DNA from: Meconema thalassinum
Taxonomy: Eukaryota > Arthropoda > Insecta > Orthoptera > Tettigoniidae
Direction of reading: 5' to 3'
NCBI GenBank assembly: GCA_946902985.2
Contig: OX336397.1
Span: forward strand, 186,004,813-186,068,812
Length of the DNA: 64,000 nt
Shown: piece by piece, positions 53,883 to 64,000 of the stretch
Numbering within the stretch: the stretch's first letter is position 1
Layout of the letters: the number at the start of each line of letters is the position of its first letter
The notes under the pieces: generated by a model
The model's input: only the letters and a program-made list of their open reading frames with translations
What the model was told of the DNA's origin: nothing
The model's database searches: none
Translations under genes and position numbers: made by a program

Positions 53883-54303
53883 TTAATTTAAAAAAATGTG
53901 TGACGCACTATGAGGTTAAAAAAAAATTCACTATTTGCTTGGCTTTTTGCGGTACGGAAGGGGTCGTTTTAACTACGAGGGCTCGTTGGTTGAGTCCTTT
54001 TCTCTATGCGTAGTACCCCGCCTCCACCAGTGTTTTAGATTCCTTATTTGGGGGTGGATCTAAAAGGAAGAGTTATTGTATTAATTTATAAAGCTGTGCC
54101 TAAAAAGGGTAGCTTCCCTTGGCAGGGTAAGCTGACCAGTGTAGAGTGTTGTGGTGTGCTAGGAACTAGGGGGCGTTCCTGTAAATAATGTAGTAGTGTT
54201 TGAAGGGATGGGGCCCAATGCAAGGGTCACTGCTCTGGTCGCTCAGCTGACTGCTTATTATGTAACTAAATCCGCTCGTATCAGCCGAGTGGCACACGCT
54301 GCT
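53883..54303 (-). other. Gypsy leader (5' untranslated region)
   Basis: About 420 nt between the 5' LTR and gag. The sequence next to the LTR on the minus strand (AGCAGCGTGTGCCACTCGGC) lacks an obvious TGG-type primer-binding site, so the tRNA primer is not resolved. Confidence 0.5.
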
Positions 54304-54900
54304 TGCTAGCAGCCGGGCCGTCTCGAGAAATACAATGGTAGCTGAGCTAGCGCTATTAGCCTACCGTCTGTCACGTCTACCCGTGACGGGAATAAGGAAG
54401 GGCGTTGGGATGTAAAGAGGCGTATGGACAGTAAGACTAGTGTGATGTGTTGACCAAGTGTTTATTGGTCTGTAATTATGAAGTATGAGTCCCTTGTAGG
54501 GAATGTAATTATGTTCACAATGTAAAGTACAAGTTGTGGGTTAAAGGTTACAAAAGCAGGATGTCTGAACACGACTGACTCACCTCTGATGACACTGGCG
54601 TGGCCTCCGGCCGTAACGTTGAAGCACTGATAATGGAGAGATCCCTTGACCTGATTAAGACGCCTTCTTATACTCTTCGGCGCTATGCTGTCAGCAATGT
54701 ATTGGCATTGCTGTCCCAGTTAATAGTATGTCGCTATGTGTAACCATTGTGCAAGGACTGAGCTGCTTTTTAGAGTGGCAAGCTGTCCTTGCTACGTTTA
54801 TGGATGTTGGCCCGGCCTTCCAAGGGTTGCCCGTTAGGAGATTTAGGCAGATGATGGGGGGATGGTCTTCAAGGGGTGCATACCCCTGGGAGGCTGTACA
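54304..54900 (-). repeat. Gypsy 5' LTR
   Basis: 597 bp, TGCTAGCAG to GGCTGTACA on the plus strand. TATA box (plus-strand 54667-54672) and AATAAA (plus-strand 54461-54466) are as in the 3' LTR. This is the promoter copy for the element. Confidence 0.9.
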
Positions 54901-57240
54901 ATATTCAGAGTCGTCTAAATAATTCGGATGGTCGCCATGTTGGATTGTTAAATGTATAGGCCATCGAGTCATGTACCATAAAGGAAAAATATTGCGTAGG
55001 TTCATTATTCATACTTTCACTTCGATCGCATGATTACGACACAAGAAAAAAAACTTAATTTTAATATTCGCACAGCCGCCATCTTGAGGTTATGTAAACA
55101 ATTGAACTAAATTAGATACCAGTGCATTACTATCTGTATAGACATTTCCTGTACCAGATTTCATTGCGTTTGGAACATTTAATCGCGAGAAAGTTCTATT
55201 TAAAATTTTCAAATTCGCTTGGCCGCCATGTTTGTTTTGTAGTTAACCGGTTTTTGAAAGTCTTATAGATGAACTTCCAGTAGTGCGTTTTGTCTCCGTA
55301 CAAAATATCAGGGTGATACCGGTAATAGTTTCAGAGATATGGAATGCCGGTGAAATATTTCGCACATCCGCCATCTTGTGGTTATGTAAACAATTGAACC
55401 AAGTTAGATGTCGGTGCATTACAATGTGTATAAACATATACTGTACCAAGTTTTATTGCGTTTGGTTGGTTAAATCGCGAGAAACGTCTATTTAGTTGTC
55501 GCAAATTCGCTTGGCCGCCATGTTGGTTTTGTAGTTACCAGTTTTTCAAAAGTCACATAGGTGAACTTCTAGTAGTTCCCTTTATCACCGTAATAAATTC
55601 CAGGGTGATATCGGTAATAGATTCGGAGATATTGAATGCTCGTGAAATATTTCGCACAGCCGCCATGTTGGATTGGTGAGACGTTACAAAATGTGAAGGG
55701 CACGGTCGGGGTCGCCGGGAATAGTGCTATGAAGTTACCGAGTTTCATTGAAATCGCTCCAGCCGTTTAGAATTTATTAGGGGGACACACACACACACCT
55801 CTCTCTCACACACACACACGCACTCACACACTCACAGACAAAAGGTGATCTCATAAGCCTATTTTTTTTTCAAAATTGAAAATAGGCTAAAAAGGATATG
55901 GAACATAAAATACTGTGAACGCAATGGGTTATTTTACGCGGGCCAACGATGGCCAAAATCGAGGAACGAAGCAGAAGACAATGAATATTAAATAAATTAT
56001 AAATAGTAACAAGTAGTTCCGTGAAGAACTATACAGCCTATTTTCATATAGCCTACTTATGTTAATTGCCACTATCAACATACAAAATTTCAGTTTTATT
56101 GCTGTAATAGATTCGTAGATATTTAGAACCGACTAAATATTTCGGATGGTCGCCATGTTAGATTTTATAATACGTAGATCATAGAGTTATGTACTGTAAC
56201 ATGAAGGTTATTGTGTACGTGTAGCATTTAAACTTCAATCGCATGATTAGGACACAAGAAGTAATAAGGAGATTCTAAAATTTCGCACAGCTGCCATCTT
56301 GTGGTTATGGAAACAATTGAAATAAATTATATGCCAGTGGATTAACACTCGTATAAGGATTTACTGTACCGAGTTTCACTGCACTCGGATGGTTAAATTG
56401 CGAGAAACGTCCATGTGAATATTTATTCTTCGCGTCGCCGCCATGTTGGATTTGTGATAACCAGGTTATTTAAAGTCCTATAGGTGAACTTAAGTTCATA
56501 GCCCCTATGAACATAAAAAAATTCTATTTGATTGCTATAATAGATTCGTAGATATTCAGAGCCGTCTAAATATTTCGGATGGTCGCCATATTGGATTGTT
56601 AAATGTATAGGCCATAGAGTCATGTATCATTAAAGGAAAATTATGGCGTAGGTTCATTATTCAAACTTTCACTTCGATCGCGTGATAACGACACAAGAAA
56701 TAAAAATTTTAAAATTCGCATAGTCGCCATCTTGAGGTTATGTAAACAATTGAACTAATTTAGATGCCAGTGCATTACAATGTGTGTTAACATTTCCTGT
56801 ACCAGATTTCATTGCGTTTGGAACATTAAATCGCGAGAAAGGTCTATTTAAAATTTCAAATTCGCTTGGCCGCCATGTTCGTTTTGTAGTTACCAGTTTT
56901 TCAAAAGTCACATAGGTGAACTTCAAGTAGTTCCCTTTATCACCGTAAAAATATCAGGGTGATATCGGGAATAGTTTCGGAGATATTGAATGCTGTTGAA
57001 ATATTTCGCACAGCCGCCATGTTGGATTGGTGAGACGTAACAAAATTTGAAGGGCACGGTCGTGGTCGTCCGGAATAGTGCTATGAACTTACCCAGTTTC
57101 ATTGAAATCACTCCAGCCGTTTATAATTTATTAGGGGGGGGGGCACACACACACCTCACACACACACACATGGACAAAAGGTGATCTCATAAGTCTATTT
57201 TTTCAAAATTGAAAATAGGCTAAAAATCAATAAATAACGA
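54901..57240 (+). repeat. R1 repeat family, several copies
   Basis: Subunit starts (CACAGCCGCCAT or variants) lie at about 55071, 55364, 55657, 56285, 56715 and 57008, again mostly 293 bp apart. Copies end near 55890 and 57222 with the CA-rich stretch, GTGATCTCATAAG and the hairpin-forming GAAAATAGGCTAAAA. The left edge (ATATTCAGAGTCGTCTAAAT) is the inside of an R1 unit (compare 56552), so the gypsy element interrupts it. Orientation is as in 1-2045. Confidence 0.8.
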
Positions 57241-57312
57241 TTATTAATTAATACATATTAAATAATAAATGATCGAAAATAAAAAATAATACATACTATA
57301 TATATATATATT

Positions 57313-58760
57313 CGGTGGTTTGGACCACCTATGGACCACGGTGCTTGTGCTTTATCTGTTGTCTGCTCTCTGGTGTTTTTGGTGGATGTTTGGCGGCTGC
57401 TTTTTTGCTGAAATCTTGAGCCTTTCCATTGCACCAGTGATCTTTTATTTCCTTCCTGAACTCTATCTTACGTTTCTCGGACCATTTCCTGGACCTGTTG
57501 TGGTAAACTTCTATGATGGATGTGAGGCCTGGTTTCAATTGTATGACGGTAGCGATTCTTTTCATTTATTGTGTCTTGCTAAATATTGAACCACAAGGAC
57601 CCAGTGAATTTACCCTTCTTGGCTACCTTGAAGATCTTTTAAGACAGTCTGTGGTGGTCCATTCTGTACAGGTGGCAGAAGAAAGCCAGGCGTCTCCATC
57701 TGAAGGTATCGGTGAGGTTTTGCTGGTGTTTGTAGAGTTCGCAATTTGGTTTTACCATCGTCTTCCGTCTGAAAAGATCCTTGGTCCCACTATTTTCCGC
57801 AGGAATTTCCTTTCCTGTACCTCGAGGGGCCTTAGGAGGGGTTCCCTTAGTTAGATACAGGCACTCCGCTGCGTAGAGGATTAGTGGTCTGACTACAGCA
57901 TTATAGTGTCTTAGTTTGACATTCATCGACAGGTGATTCGAGGCGTATAGTTTTCTGTAAGCATACCTGTCTAGTTTGATCCTGCTTTGTTCGAGAACCA
58001 TTATTTCACTGAGATCTTCTGAGATCCATTATCCAAGGTAATTCACTGCTTTCATTCTCTTGATATGGTGAGTTTCACTGACTCTCATGGCTATAGGGGC
58101 GTCTTAAGTATTGGTAATGAACTCTGTCTTTCCGATATTGATCAACAGACCCGTTTTCGCCGCTATTGAGTACAGTGTTTGGAATTGTGTCATGGCTTCT
58201 TGCATGTCGTTTGCCAGCAAGGTCAAGTCGTCCGCGAAGGCTAGGAGGGGATCCTTAGATTATCTGCTTTGGTACCCATCCTTCATCCGGGGTCGACAGG
58301 TAGGTTTCTGGTCCATTCCCTGACAACTTTTTCCAGAACACAGTTAAATAATATGCTAGTTATACCATCTCCTCGCCTCGCCCCTGTTTTGGTTGGGAAA
58401 CTCTCTGAGAGCTGCCCTCGAAACTCTATTCAGGAAGTAGTATTGCAAAGGATGTCTTGTCTTCGTTAAGTCCCAATTCTTCTAGGATTCTGAAGAGAGT
58501 GGTTCTATCCACAGAGTCATATCCTTTCCAAAAGTCAACGAAGGTGACTAGCTACCTTATTGCTCGTTTCTTGCTGTATTGGAGGATGGTCTTAAGGTTT
58601 TTAATTGTTCAATACAAAACCTTGATGATCTGAAACCAGCTTGGTATTCCCGTACATGATTGTCTAATTGTCTCGTTTCTTGCCGTTCTAAAATCTTGCA
58701 AAATATCTTAAAAGTGACTGCTTGGAGTGATATACCTCTGTAATTTATTATATAATAAAT
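57313..58760 (-). pseudogene. LINE reverse-transcriptase ORF relic, 3' part
   Basis: Reading the minus strand from 58760 downward gives YIINYRGISLQAVTFKIF, REYQAGFRSSRFCIEQLKTL, FVDFWKGYDSVDRTTLFRIL, then a decayed middle, and RLDRYAYRKLYASNHLSMNV and LRHYNAVVRPLILYAAE. These are RT blocks and the C-terminal region of a non-LTR element. It ends near 57320 in RQQIKHKHRGP followed by a TA-repeat tail (57296-57312). Many stops and shifts are present. Together with the plus-strand piece at 58761-59330 it looks like one insertion with an inverted 5' part. Confidence 0.75.
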
Positions 58761-59330
58761 GTTTACTATAAAACCTTCAAACGTAACTTCACCAAATACA
58801 GCCTCCAAGCCTACACTTCAGAGATGACAAAGGTAAACTCGCCTACAACGGTAGGCTCACCTATCAGATCTTAGCAAAGTACATTGACTCTCTTCTCAAC
58901 TGTGAGGAACCAGAATTATAATTCAAATTTGAAGACACTACCCACCCCAACCCAGACTCCTCTCCAACCACAACGGAGGAAATCAGGCAGATCTTCCACC
59001 CTCTATTGAGCAAACAATCCCCTGGTGAAGACACAATAGATGCCAATCTCTGGGAATCCACAGGTGATAAGGCTATTAACAAACTAACAGACATAATTCA
59101 AGAGATCTGGGATCACGTTTGAAGACATCCAGGATCGTACTCCTCTTCAGAGAAAACATGGAACACACCAGCGATTCTCAGAAAATCCAAGCTGAAAACA
59201 GGGAAAGAGTGGACTGATGAAAGAAAGGAGGCTCACAGAAAATGCTTTCGGGAATCCTGGGATAGAACTAAAGATCAGGGACGGAAGCGGTTGAAGTAAC
59301 GTGGTCCATATTTGGCCGAATCAGACAATA
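58761..59330 (+). pseudogene. LINE RT N-terminal segment, inverted relative to 57313-58760
   Basis: The plus strand encodes LRDDKGKLAYNGRLTYQILA, KYIDSLLNCEEPEL, then TTEEIRQIFHPLLSKQSPGE, DTIDANLWESTGDKAINKLT and DIIQEIWDH. This is the segment that normally lies immediately before the NYRGISL block in LINE RTs. Downstream sequence to about 59330 continues in broken frames. An AAT-rich microsatellite follows (59328-59390). The orientation is opposite to the neighbouring 3' part. Confidence 0.7.
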
Positions 59331-59389
59331 GTAATAATAATAATAATAAATGAATAAACATTAAATAAATAAAAATGATAAAATAATCA

Positions 59390-60758
59390 ATCGTCGGCCT
59401 TCGTGGATCGACCGCTCGGACTATCCTGTCGTGGGCGGCTAGGTTTCATGTTACATGACTTTGTGGCAACCGCTCCGAACCCCACCTATCCGTGAAAACG
59501 TCCACCATTAAAGAGAATATTAAAATTGAAAATGATGAGTCCAATGGATGGAGGGAACCTAGACCTTTCGTTTGAGCCAACAAACGACTTTCTCCGAATA
59601 CGTATCGTTCGGGAGATATCGACTATTTTCGGAAATCTCGGGTCGATGACCTTGTAGTTCCATTAATAATCGGTAAATCTTTAATCAATAAATAGTTATC
59701 AATACATAATTGTGAAATAATAAATAACTCGATAAATAAGATGGTAGAGAACAGAAACTGACCAAAGTTGGTCAACAGAAAAGAGCCTAGCGCGAGTAAG
59801 TGGAAGCAGTGCTGGACTTTTGTGTAAAATCTAATTAAATTTGGAAAACTCTGTTGGGAATTTTATGAAATTCTGAGACTGGAGGTGGGATGGCGGTTGG
59901 AGGTAGGGGAAAGGGTATGGAAATATCTTCCATAAGGTTTGGGGGAGCCTCAAGTGCGTATGTCCTTTACATTTTTCTTATTTCCCCGGGGGTGTGGATA
60001 GTTTGTCATTTAGATAGTGGGGATGGAGCCCCTTCATTTGAGCCCTCGTGCGCCTTTCTCCGCTCTTACTCGTTCGGAAGTGTGCACGTCCTAATCCGTG
60101 AATTGCGTGTTGCCTATTCAAATACCCCTGGGATAGCATCCCTCCTGCCACTCAACTCTCGTAGTTAAAAATATAGAGCAGCACACAACTTTTACTTATC
60201 CTCTTAATCGAGACGTTGGAAGATCATGCTGACTTGTACACGCGCTTTTTTCTTGCTATAAATGGATTAATACGATTAGCCGTAAGAACTATAAATCCAA
60301 TAACTACGACCTACAGCATAAGACAGTATTGTGTGCATAATATATATCGACAGCGCCAACACCACTTCATTTAAGAATACAAACGAGCTTAGTTCCTAGT
60401 ATTAAAGGAAAACTTGCAAATAAATGCAATTTCAGTTTTTGGATCTCTTGACCGAAATGTTATTATTCCGTTTACATTGATCATCAAACATAGTGAAATA
60501 AAATGCTTTTGAGTTGGTCTACTTGATTGTACCAATATTGTAAACGGTGTAATTCACTGAACCAAATTATATGAGGCCAAAAAATCTCCTGGGTGACTAC
60601 TTCCGATCATCATCATATGCATTACATCTCAGCTCTTATATCTAGGTCTACGAATACAGATGATTTTTATATACCTATCCGGAATTGTGCTATGTAATTT
60701 TTGATATTATAATGGTAGTGGGTAATTTACTCGTTCAAACATTAGAAATTTTTCACAG
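59390..60758. other. Mostly unrecognised sequence, end of a candidate intron
   Basis: Two diverged versions of one segment are visible: CCTTTCGTTTGAGCCAACAA...CTTTCTCCG...CGTTCGGGAG near 59568, and CCTTCATTTGAGCCCTCGTG...CTTTCTCCG...CGTTCGGAAG near 60032. The 92-aa frame at 59890-60168 overlaps the second and has no recognisable domain. The final bases (GAAATTTTTCACAG, ending 60758) form a plausible splice acceptor. Confidence 0.4.
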
Positions 60759-61750
60759 AAACAACCACAATTCAGAGATCACATTATCAAGAAATAGATT
60801 AGTAGCCTCACTCAATCTAAATGGAAACAAAGAAGACCTGAGGAAAGACAAGATGATCCATACTGGTTCAATACGATATTCCTGTGATATATGCGGAGCG
60901 AACTTTACATCGAAAACCAGTTTGAAGAGGCACCTGATGATTCATAGTGGTACCAAGCCACATTTGTGTGGTACATGTGGAGTGAAATTCACTCGGAAAG
61001 AACACTTGAAGACACATATGATGATCCATAGTGGATTAAAGCCTTACTCCTGTGTTATATGCAGTGCAAAGTTTACTGTGAAAGCCAAATGGGAGAGACA
61101 CAAGATTATTCATGGTGGTCCAAGGCCACATTCCTGTGGTACTTGTGGAGCGAAATTCACTGACAATTGGCAGTTGAAAACGCACATGATGATCCATAAT
61201 GGTATAAAGCCTTTCTCCGGTTGTACATGTGGAGCGAGGTTTGTTCAGAAAGGTGACTTGAAGAAACACATGATAATACATAGTGGTGTTAGGCCTTATT
61301 CCTGTACTACGTGCGGAATAATCTTCACTTTCAAAGTGAACTTGAAAAAAACATCTGGTGATCCATAGTGGTATAAAGGCTTATTCCTGTGATGCATGCC
61401 TAGCAAAGTTCACGGAAAAATGCAGTTTAAAGACACACATGATGATTCATAAAGGTCTAAAGCCACACTCCTGTGGTGCATGCGAAGCGAAATTTATTAC
61501 CAAAGGGCAGTTGAAGCGACACATTTTGATCCATAGTGGAGTAAAGCCTTATTCCTGTGGGACATGTGGAGCAAAATTCTCTGTGAAAAGCAGCTTAAAG
61601 AGGCATGTGATTATTCATAGTGGTGTCACGCCACATTCCTGTGGTTCCTGCGAAGCGAAATTTACTACGATAGGACACTTGAAGAAACACATGATGTTCC
61701 ATAGTTGTGTGAGGCTTTGTGGAGAAAGGTTTACCTGGAAAAGCAGTTAA
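60759..61750 (+). pseudogene. C2H2 zinc-finger exon of a host gene, frameshifted
   Basis: After the acceptor at 60758 the frame reads NNHNSEITLSRNRLVASLN, then tandem 28-residue C2H2 fingers (C-x2-C-x12-H-x3-H, linkers of the H-S-G-x-K-P type). Six fingers lie before a frameshift at about 61347: seven A's where the repeat predicts six (AACTTGAAAAAAACATCTGG). Four more continue in the next frame from 61358, followed by a damaged eleventh. Finger 5 has SGCTCG in place of the expected SCGTCG order, giving C-x1-C. Finger 11 has lost its first cysteine. The frame ends in TAATAG (61748-61753) where LKR is expected. Such proteins bind DNA in the nucleus. A sequencing error in the A-run is possible for the first break, but not for the rest. 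Confidence 0.8.
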
Positions 61751-62900
61751 TAGTTACATGTGATGATTCATAGTGGTCTTAAGCCACATTTCTGTGGTAC
61801 ACGTGCTGCTCACTTTACTCAGGAACATAACCTGAAGAAACACATGATGATCAACAGTTCTCTCTAGCCACATATCCGTGGTACAAGTGGAAGAAGAAAT
61901 TACTCCTGACTTGCTCTCTGAAAAGCTAAATTATTGGGGTAAGTGTACAGGGAACATTACTGAGAAAGGAAAATTGAAAAGAATAGTTGCCTAAAGCCAT
62001 ATTAGTGAAATATATGTGGAGCAAACTTTACTGAGACGTTTAATTTGATAGGCACACATGTTGATCCATAATGGTCTCAAGCCAGAATCCTGTGGTACAA
62101 GTAGAGCATACTTTACTAATAAAGGTATCCTGAAGACAAACTTGATGATCCATAGTTGTATACATTACATGAAAAAATGAAAAGCCACAGCCTGCTTCCA
62201 GTCTCCGACCGGGTCAAGAATGGAATGAATGAAGACCCCAACTAGCGGCGAGGATATGAACTGTGCCGGCTGCCGAGGCCTGAAGCACTCCTCTGGGGCA
62301 AAGATTAAATGAATGACAGATGAAATGAAATGGTAGTGGAGAGTGTTGCTGGAATGAAATTTTGACAGGGAAAACGGGAGTACCCGGAGAAAAACCTGTC
62401 TGCCTCCGTTTTGTCCAGCACAGATCTCACATGGAGTGCCCGGGATTTGAACCACGGACCCAGCGGTGAGAGGCCGGCGTGCTGCCGCCTAAGCCACGGA
62501 GGCCTACTATACATTACATACGGAGCACAATTTACTTATATAGGTACTTTCAAGACTTATCTCATGATTTATAGTTGCCTAATGCCACATTCCTGTTGTT
62601 CATTCAGAGCAAATATACCTTTAGAAGCAGTTGGATAAGACACATGTTGATCCATAGTGTTCAAAAGTCAAATTCATATACAAATTGCGAGGAAATTTTA
62701 CCCTGTAGAGTAATTTGAACACCCACACACATGTTGGTCCTTAGTGGTCTAAACCCTCATACCTGTGGTGCATGCGGAGCAAATTGTAATCAGCAAAACA
62801 ATTCGGAGACACTCATGGTGATTCATAGTGGACTAATGCCACATACGTGGAGTGCATGTGGTGGGATATATATATTCACAGCCAGGTTGCAGCACCAACC
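61751..62900 (+). pseudogene. Decayed continuation of the zinc-finger array, interrupted by a SINE
   Basis: Finger-like phrases continue beyond the stop: HVMIHSGLKPHFCGT (61755-61800), HFTQEHNLKKHMMI, a CGAQFTYIGTFKTYLMI-like piece after the SINE (62517-62570), LMPHSC near 62580, and LSGLNPHTCGACGANC plus LMVIHSGLMPHTWSACGG (62735-62860). Stops, shifts and lost Cys/His residues increase toward the 3' end. The SINE at 62171-62507 was inserted into this region after the array existed. Confidence 0.75.
62171..62507 (-). mobile_element. tRNA-derived SINE, full length, exact 12-bp TSD
   Basis: 337 bp flanked by TATACATTACAT at 62159-62170 and 62508-62519. The minus strand starts GCCTCCGTGGCTTAGGCGGC (box A TGGCTTAGGCGG) and has GTGGTTCAAATCCCGGGC (box B) about 40 nt on. 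A body follows, shared with the fragment at 3471-3620, ending in an A-rich tail (CTTTTCATTTTTTC on the plus complement) next to the TSD. The intact pol-III promoter and clean TSD suggest a fairly recent insertion. Confidence 0.9.
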
Positions 62901-64000
62901 TATTGTGATCGCTGCAGTTAAAAGAAGGATTCTTAAGTTTGGAGGCTTAATATCGAGATTAATGGACGTTAATGCATTAGAGTAAGTTTGTTGTTTTCAT
63001 AATAAATCATCATATAGTATTTAATATTGATTTAATCACTTACTGGCTGATTATCAATTTAAAAGAAAACAAAAATACATGGTGGTGGAGGTGATTGTTT
63101 AGGGGTGAGGACAAACTGCTATAAGTATACCCATACATTTAGGAGGAGGTAGGCTATATGTTCCTTGCTGAACGTTTTGTTTTTCAAATGTAAAACTACC
63201 ATCTTGATAGGAAATAATAATGTAATTGTTCAATGATTGAAAGGTTAAGTTATCATTGTGGAGTCAAATATACTTATGACCTTCAAACCCGCACAAATTA
63301 CGTGAATAATGAGAAATGACTTATTCCTGTACATGGCTCAGTGTGTACTATAGCAGCACATTAAGGAACAGTATTGATGTAAAAATAATGTACATGCATA
63401 TTATCTCATCCTCATAAAGTTAGAGTAAATTAAACAGCGTATAATTCCACTATAATCCAAAATATGATGCTTATATTCTGAACACATTGGACTTACTTAG
63501 CCTCTAAAGTATTTCGTAAGATAAGAAATAAATTCTCTAAACTCTGGCTTTACTATTCTCCAAAATACTATGCTGGAATCCAGACTGATTAGAACTCATG
63601 ACAATATAACATAGGTCATTCAATAACTTTTGTCATTAAGCACTCAAATTGCTAATATAAATACATAAACATAGAAAAAAAAGTTAACTAATAGAATCGA
63701 ACTAAATAATGTACGCTATTCTTATGGCAATGTATCAGTATTTACTGTGTGGTCCTCATCAGCCGAAAATTATCGCATAATAATATATATTCGTAGTTTA
63801 ATTATGTTATTGACCTTGTTATCAACCAAATTCATAATTTAACATCGGGTTCATTACAAATTAGCATACAGTTGTTTGTTTTTTGTGTTTTTTTTTTGTG
63901 TTTAGGTTATGGCTTTTAGGGCCGGGAGCGTCCGACGACATGTCGGCTTGCCATGTTAGTAATACCATCTATGATTTAGCTACAAGTTCCGTCACGTGTG
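62901..64000. other. AT-rich sequence, nothing firm recognised
   Basis: Position 63118-63195 (CCCATACATTTAGGAGGAGG...GGCTATATGTTCCTTGCTGA) resembles 7040-7095. A T-run lies near 63885-63897. No exon, RNA gene or transposon end could be supported here. Confidence 0.35.

Larger units (their letters stand above)
41221..54900 (-). mobile_element. Ty3/gypsy LTR retrotransposon, near-intact, 13.7 kb
   Basis: Two 597-bp LTRs (41221-41817 and 54304-54900) flank a 12,486-bp interior. On the minus strand the order is 5' LTR, ~420-nt leader, gag, -1 slippery site, pol (OTU domain, protease, RT, RNase H, integrase), ~5.6 kb without a recognisable gene, 3' LTR. I count four base differences between the LTRs, so integration is recent. 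One of the differences removes the T of the terminal TG in the left LTR (AGCTAGCAG against TGCTAGCAG). There is no envelope-like ORF. The outer flanks are a LINE on the left and R1 on the right; I find no TSD. Confidence 0.9.

Overview
This window looks like arthropod nuclear DNA, most likely from an insect with a large, repeat-rich genome. The SINE and LINE tails resemble families I associate with orthopteran-type insects, but that is from memory and unchecked. There are no prokaryotic-style operons, CRISPR arrays or rRNA genes. Almost everything is transposable elements, apparently lying inside one long intron of a host C2H2 zinc-finger gene. A 59-nt candidate exon sits at 5992-6050. The zinc-finger exon starts at 60759, is in the matching splice phase, and carries a frameshift and a decaying 3' array.

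Region by region. 1-2045: dispersed repeat R1, built of ~292-bp subunits. 2752-3297: 3' end of a LINE. 3471-3620: SINE fragment. 3725-4045: fold-back sequence. 4187-4900: 714-bp retroelement with a 15-bp target-site duplication (TSD). 5138-5405: 71-bp minisatellite. 6440-7230: R1-related repeat, inverted. 7462-35755: the main object of the window. 35760-41220: unrecognised DNA, SINE-like pieces and LINE relics, including a LINE reverse transcriptase cleanly split by a tRNA-derived SINE. 41221-54900: a nearly intact 13.7-kb Ty3/gypsy element. 54901-57240: R1 again. 57313-59330: a LINE with an inverted 5' part. 59390-60750: mostly unrecognised. 60759-62900: zinc-finger exon and relic, with a SINE inserted at 62171-62507. 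62900-64000: nothing recognised.

The 7462-35755 block is a tandem array LTR-int-LTR-int-LTR-int-LTR on the minus strand. The whole array is flanked by a single 4-bp TSD (GTAC) and its ends are TG...CA. Each LTR is ~3.9 kb without insertions, longer than the ~3.2-3.3 kb internal region. The internal region encodes only a Gag: a long heptad coiled coil, a capsid-like domain, an in-frame TAA, then an Asn/Arg-rich tail. No protease, RT or integrase is present. The outer LTRs both carry a Tc1-like transposon (DD34E, intact transposase) at the same TA and share several SNPs. The two inner LTRs lack it and share the alternative SNPs. This suggests that a second element, or its extrachromosomal cDNA, recombined into the body of a resident one.

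The gypsy element (minus strand) has 597-bp LTRs with a TATA box and a polyadenylation signal, and a 713-aa Gag. A canonical A-AAA-AAC slippery heptamer lies just before the gag stop. A ~1429-aa Pol frame follows, in the order OTU-type cysteine protease domain, aspartic protease, RT, RNase H, integrase. About 5.6 kb without a recognisable gene follows pol. Its two LTRs have unrelated flanks and no visible TSD. All product calls come from reading motifs by eye; no database search was possible.
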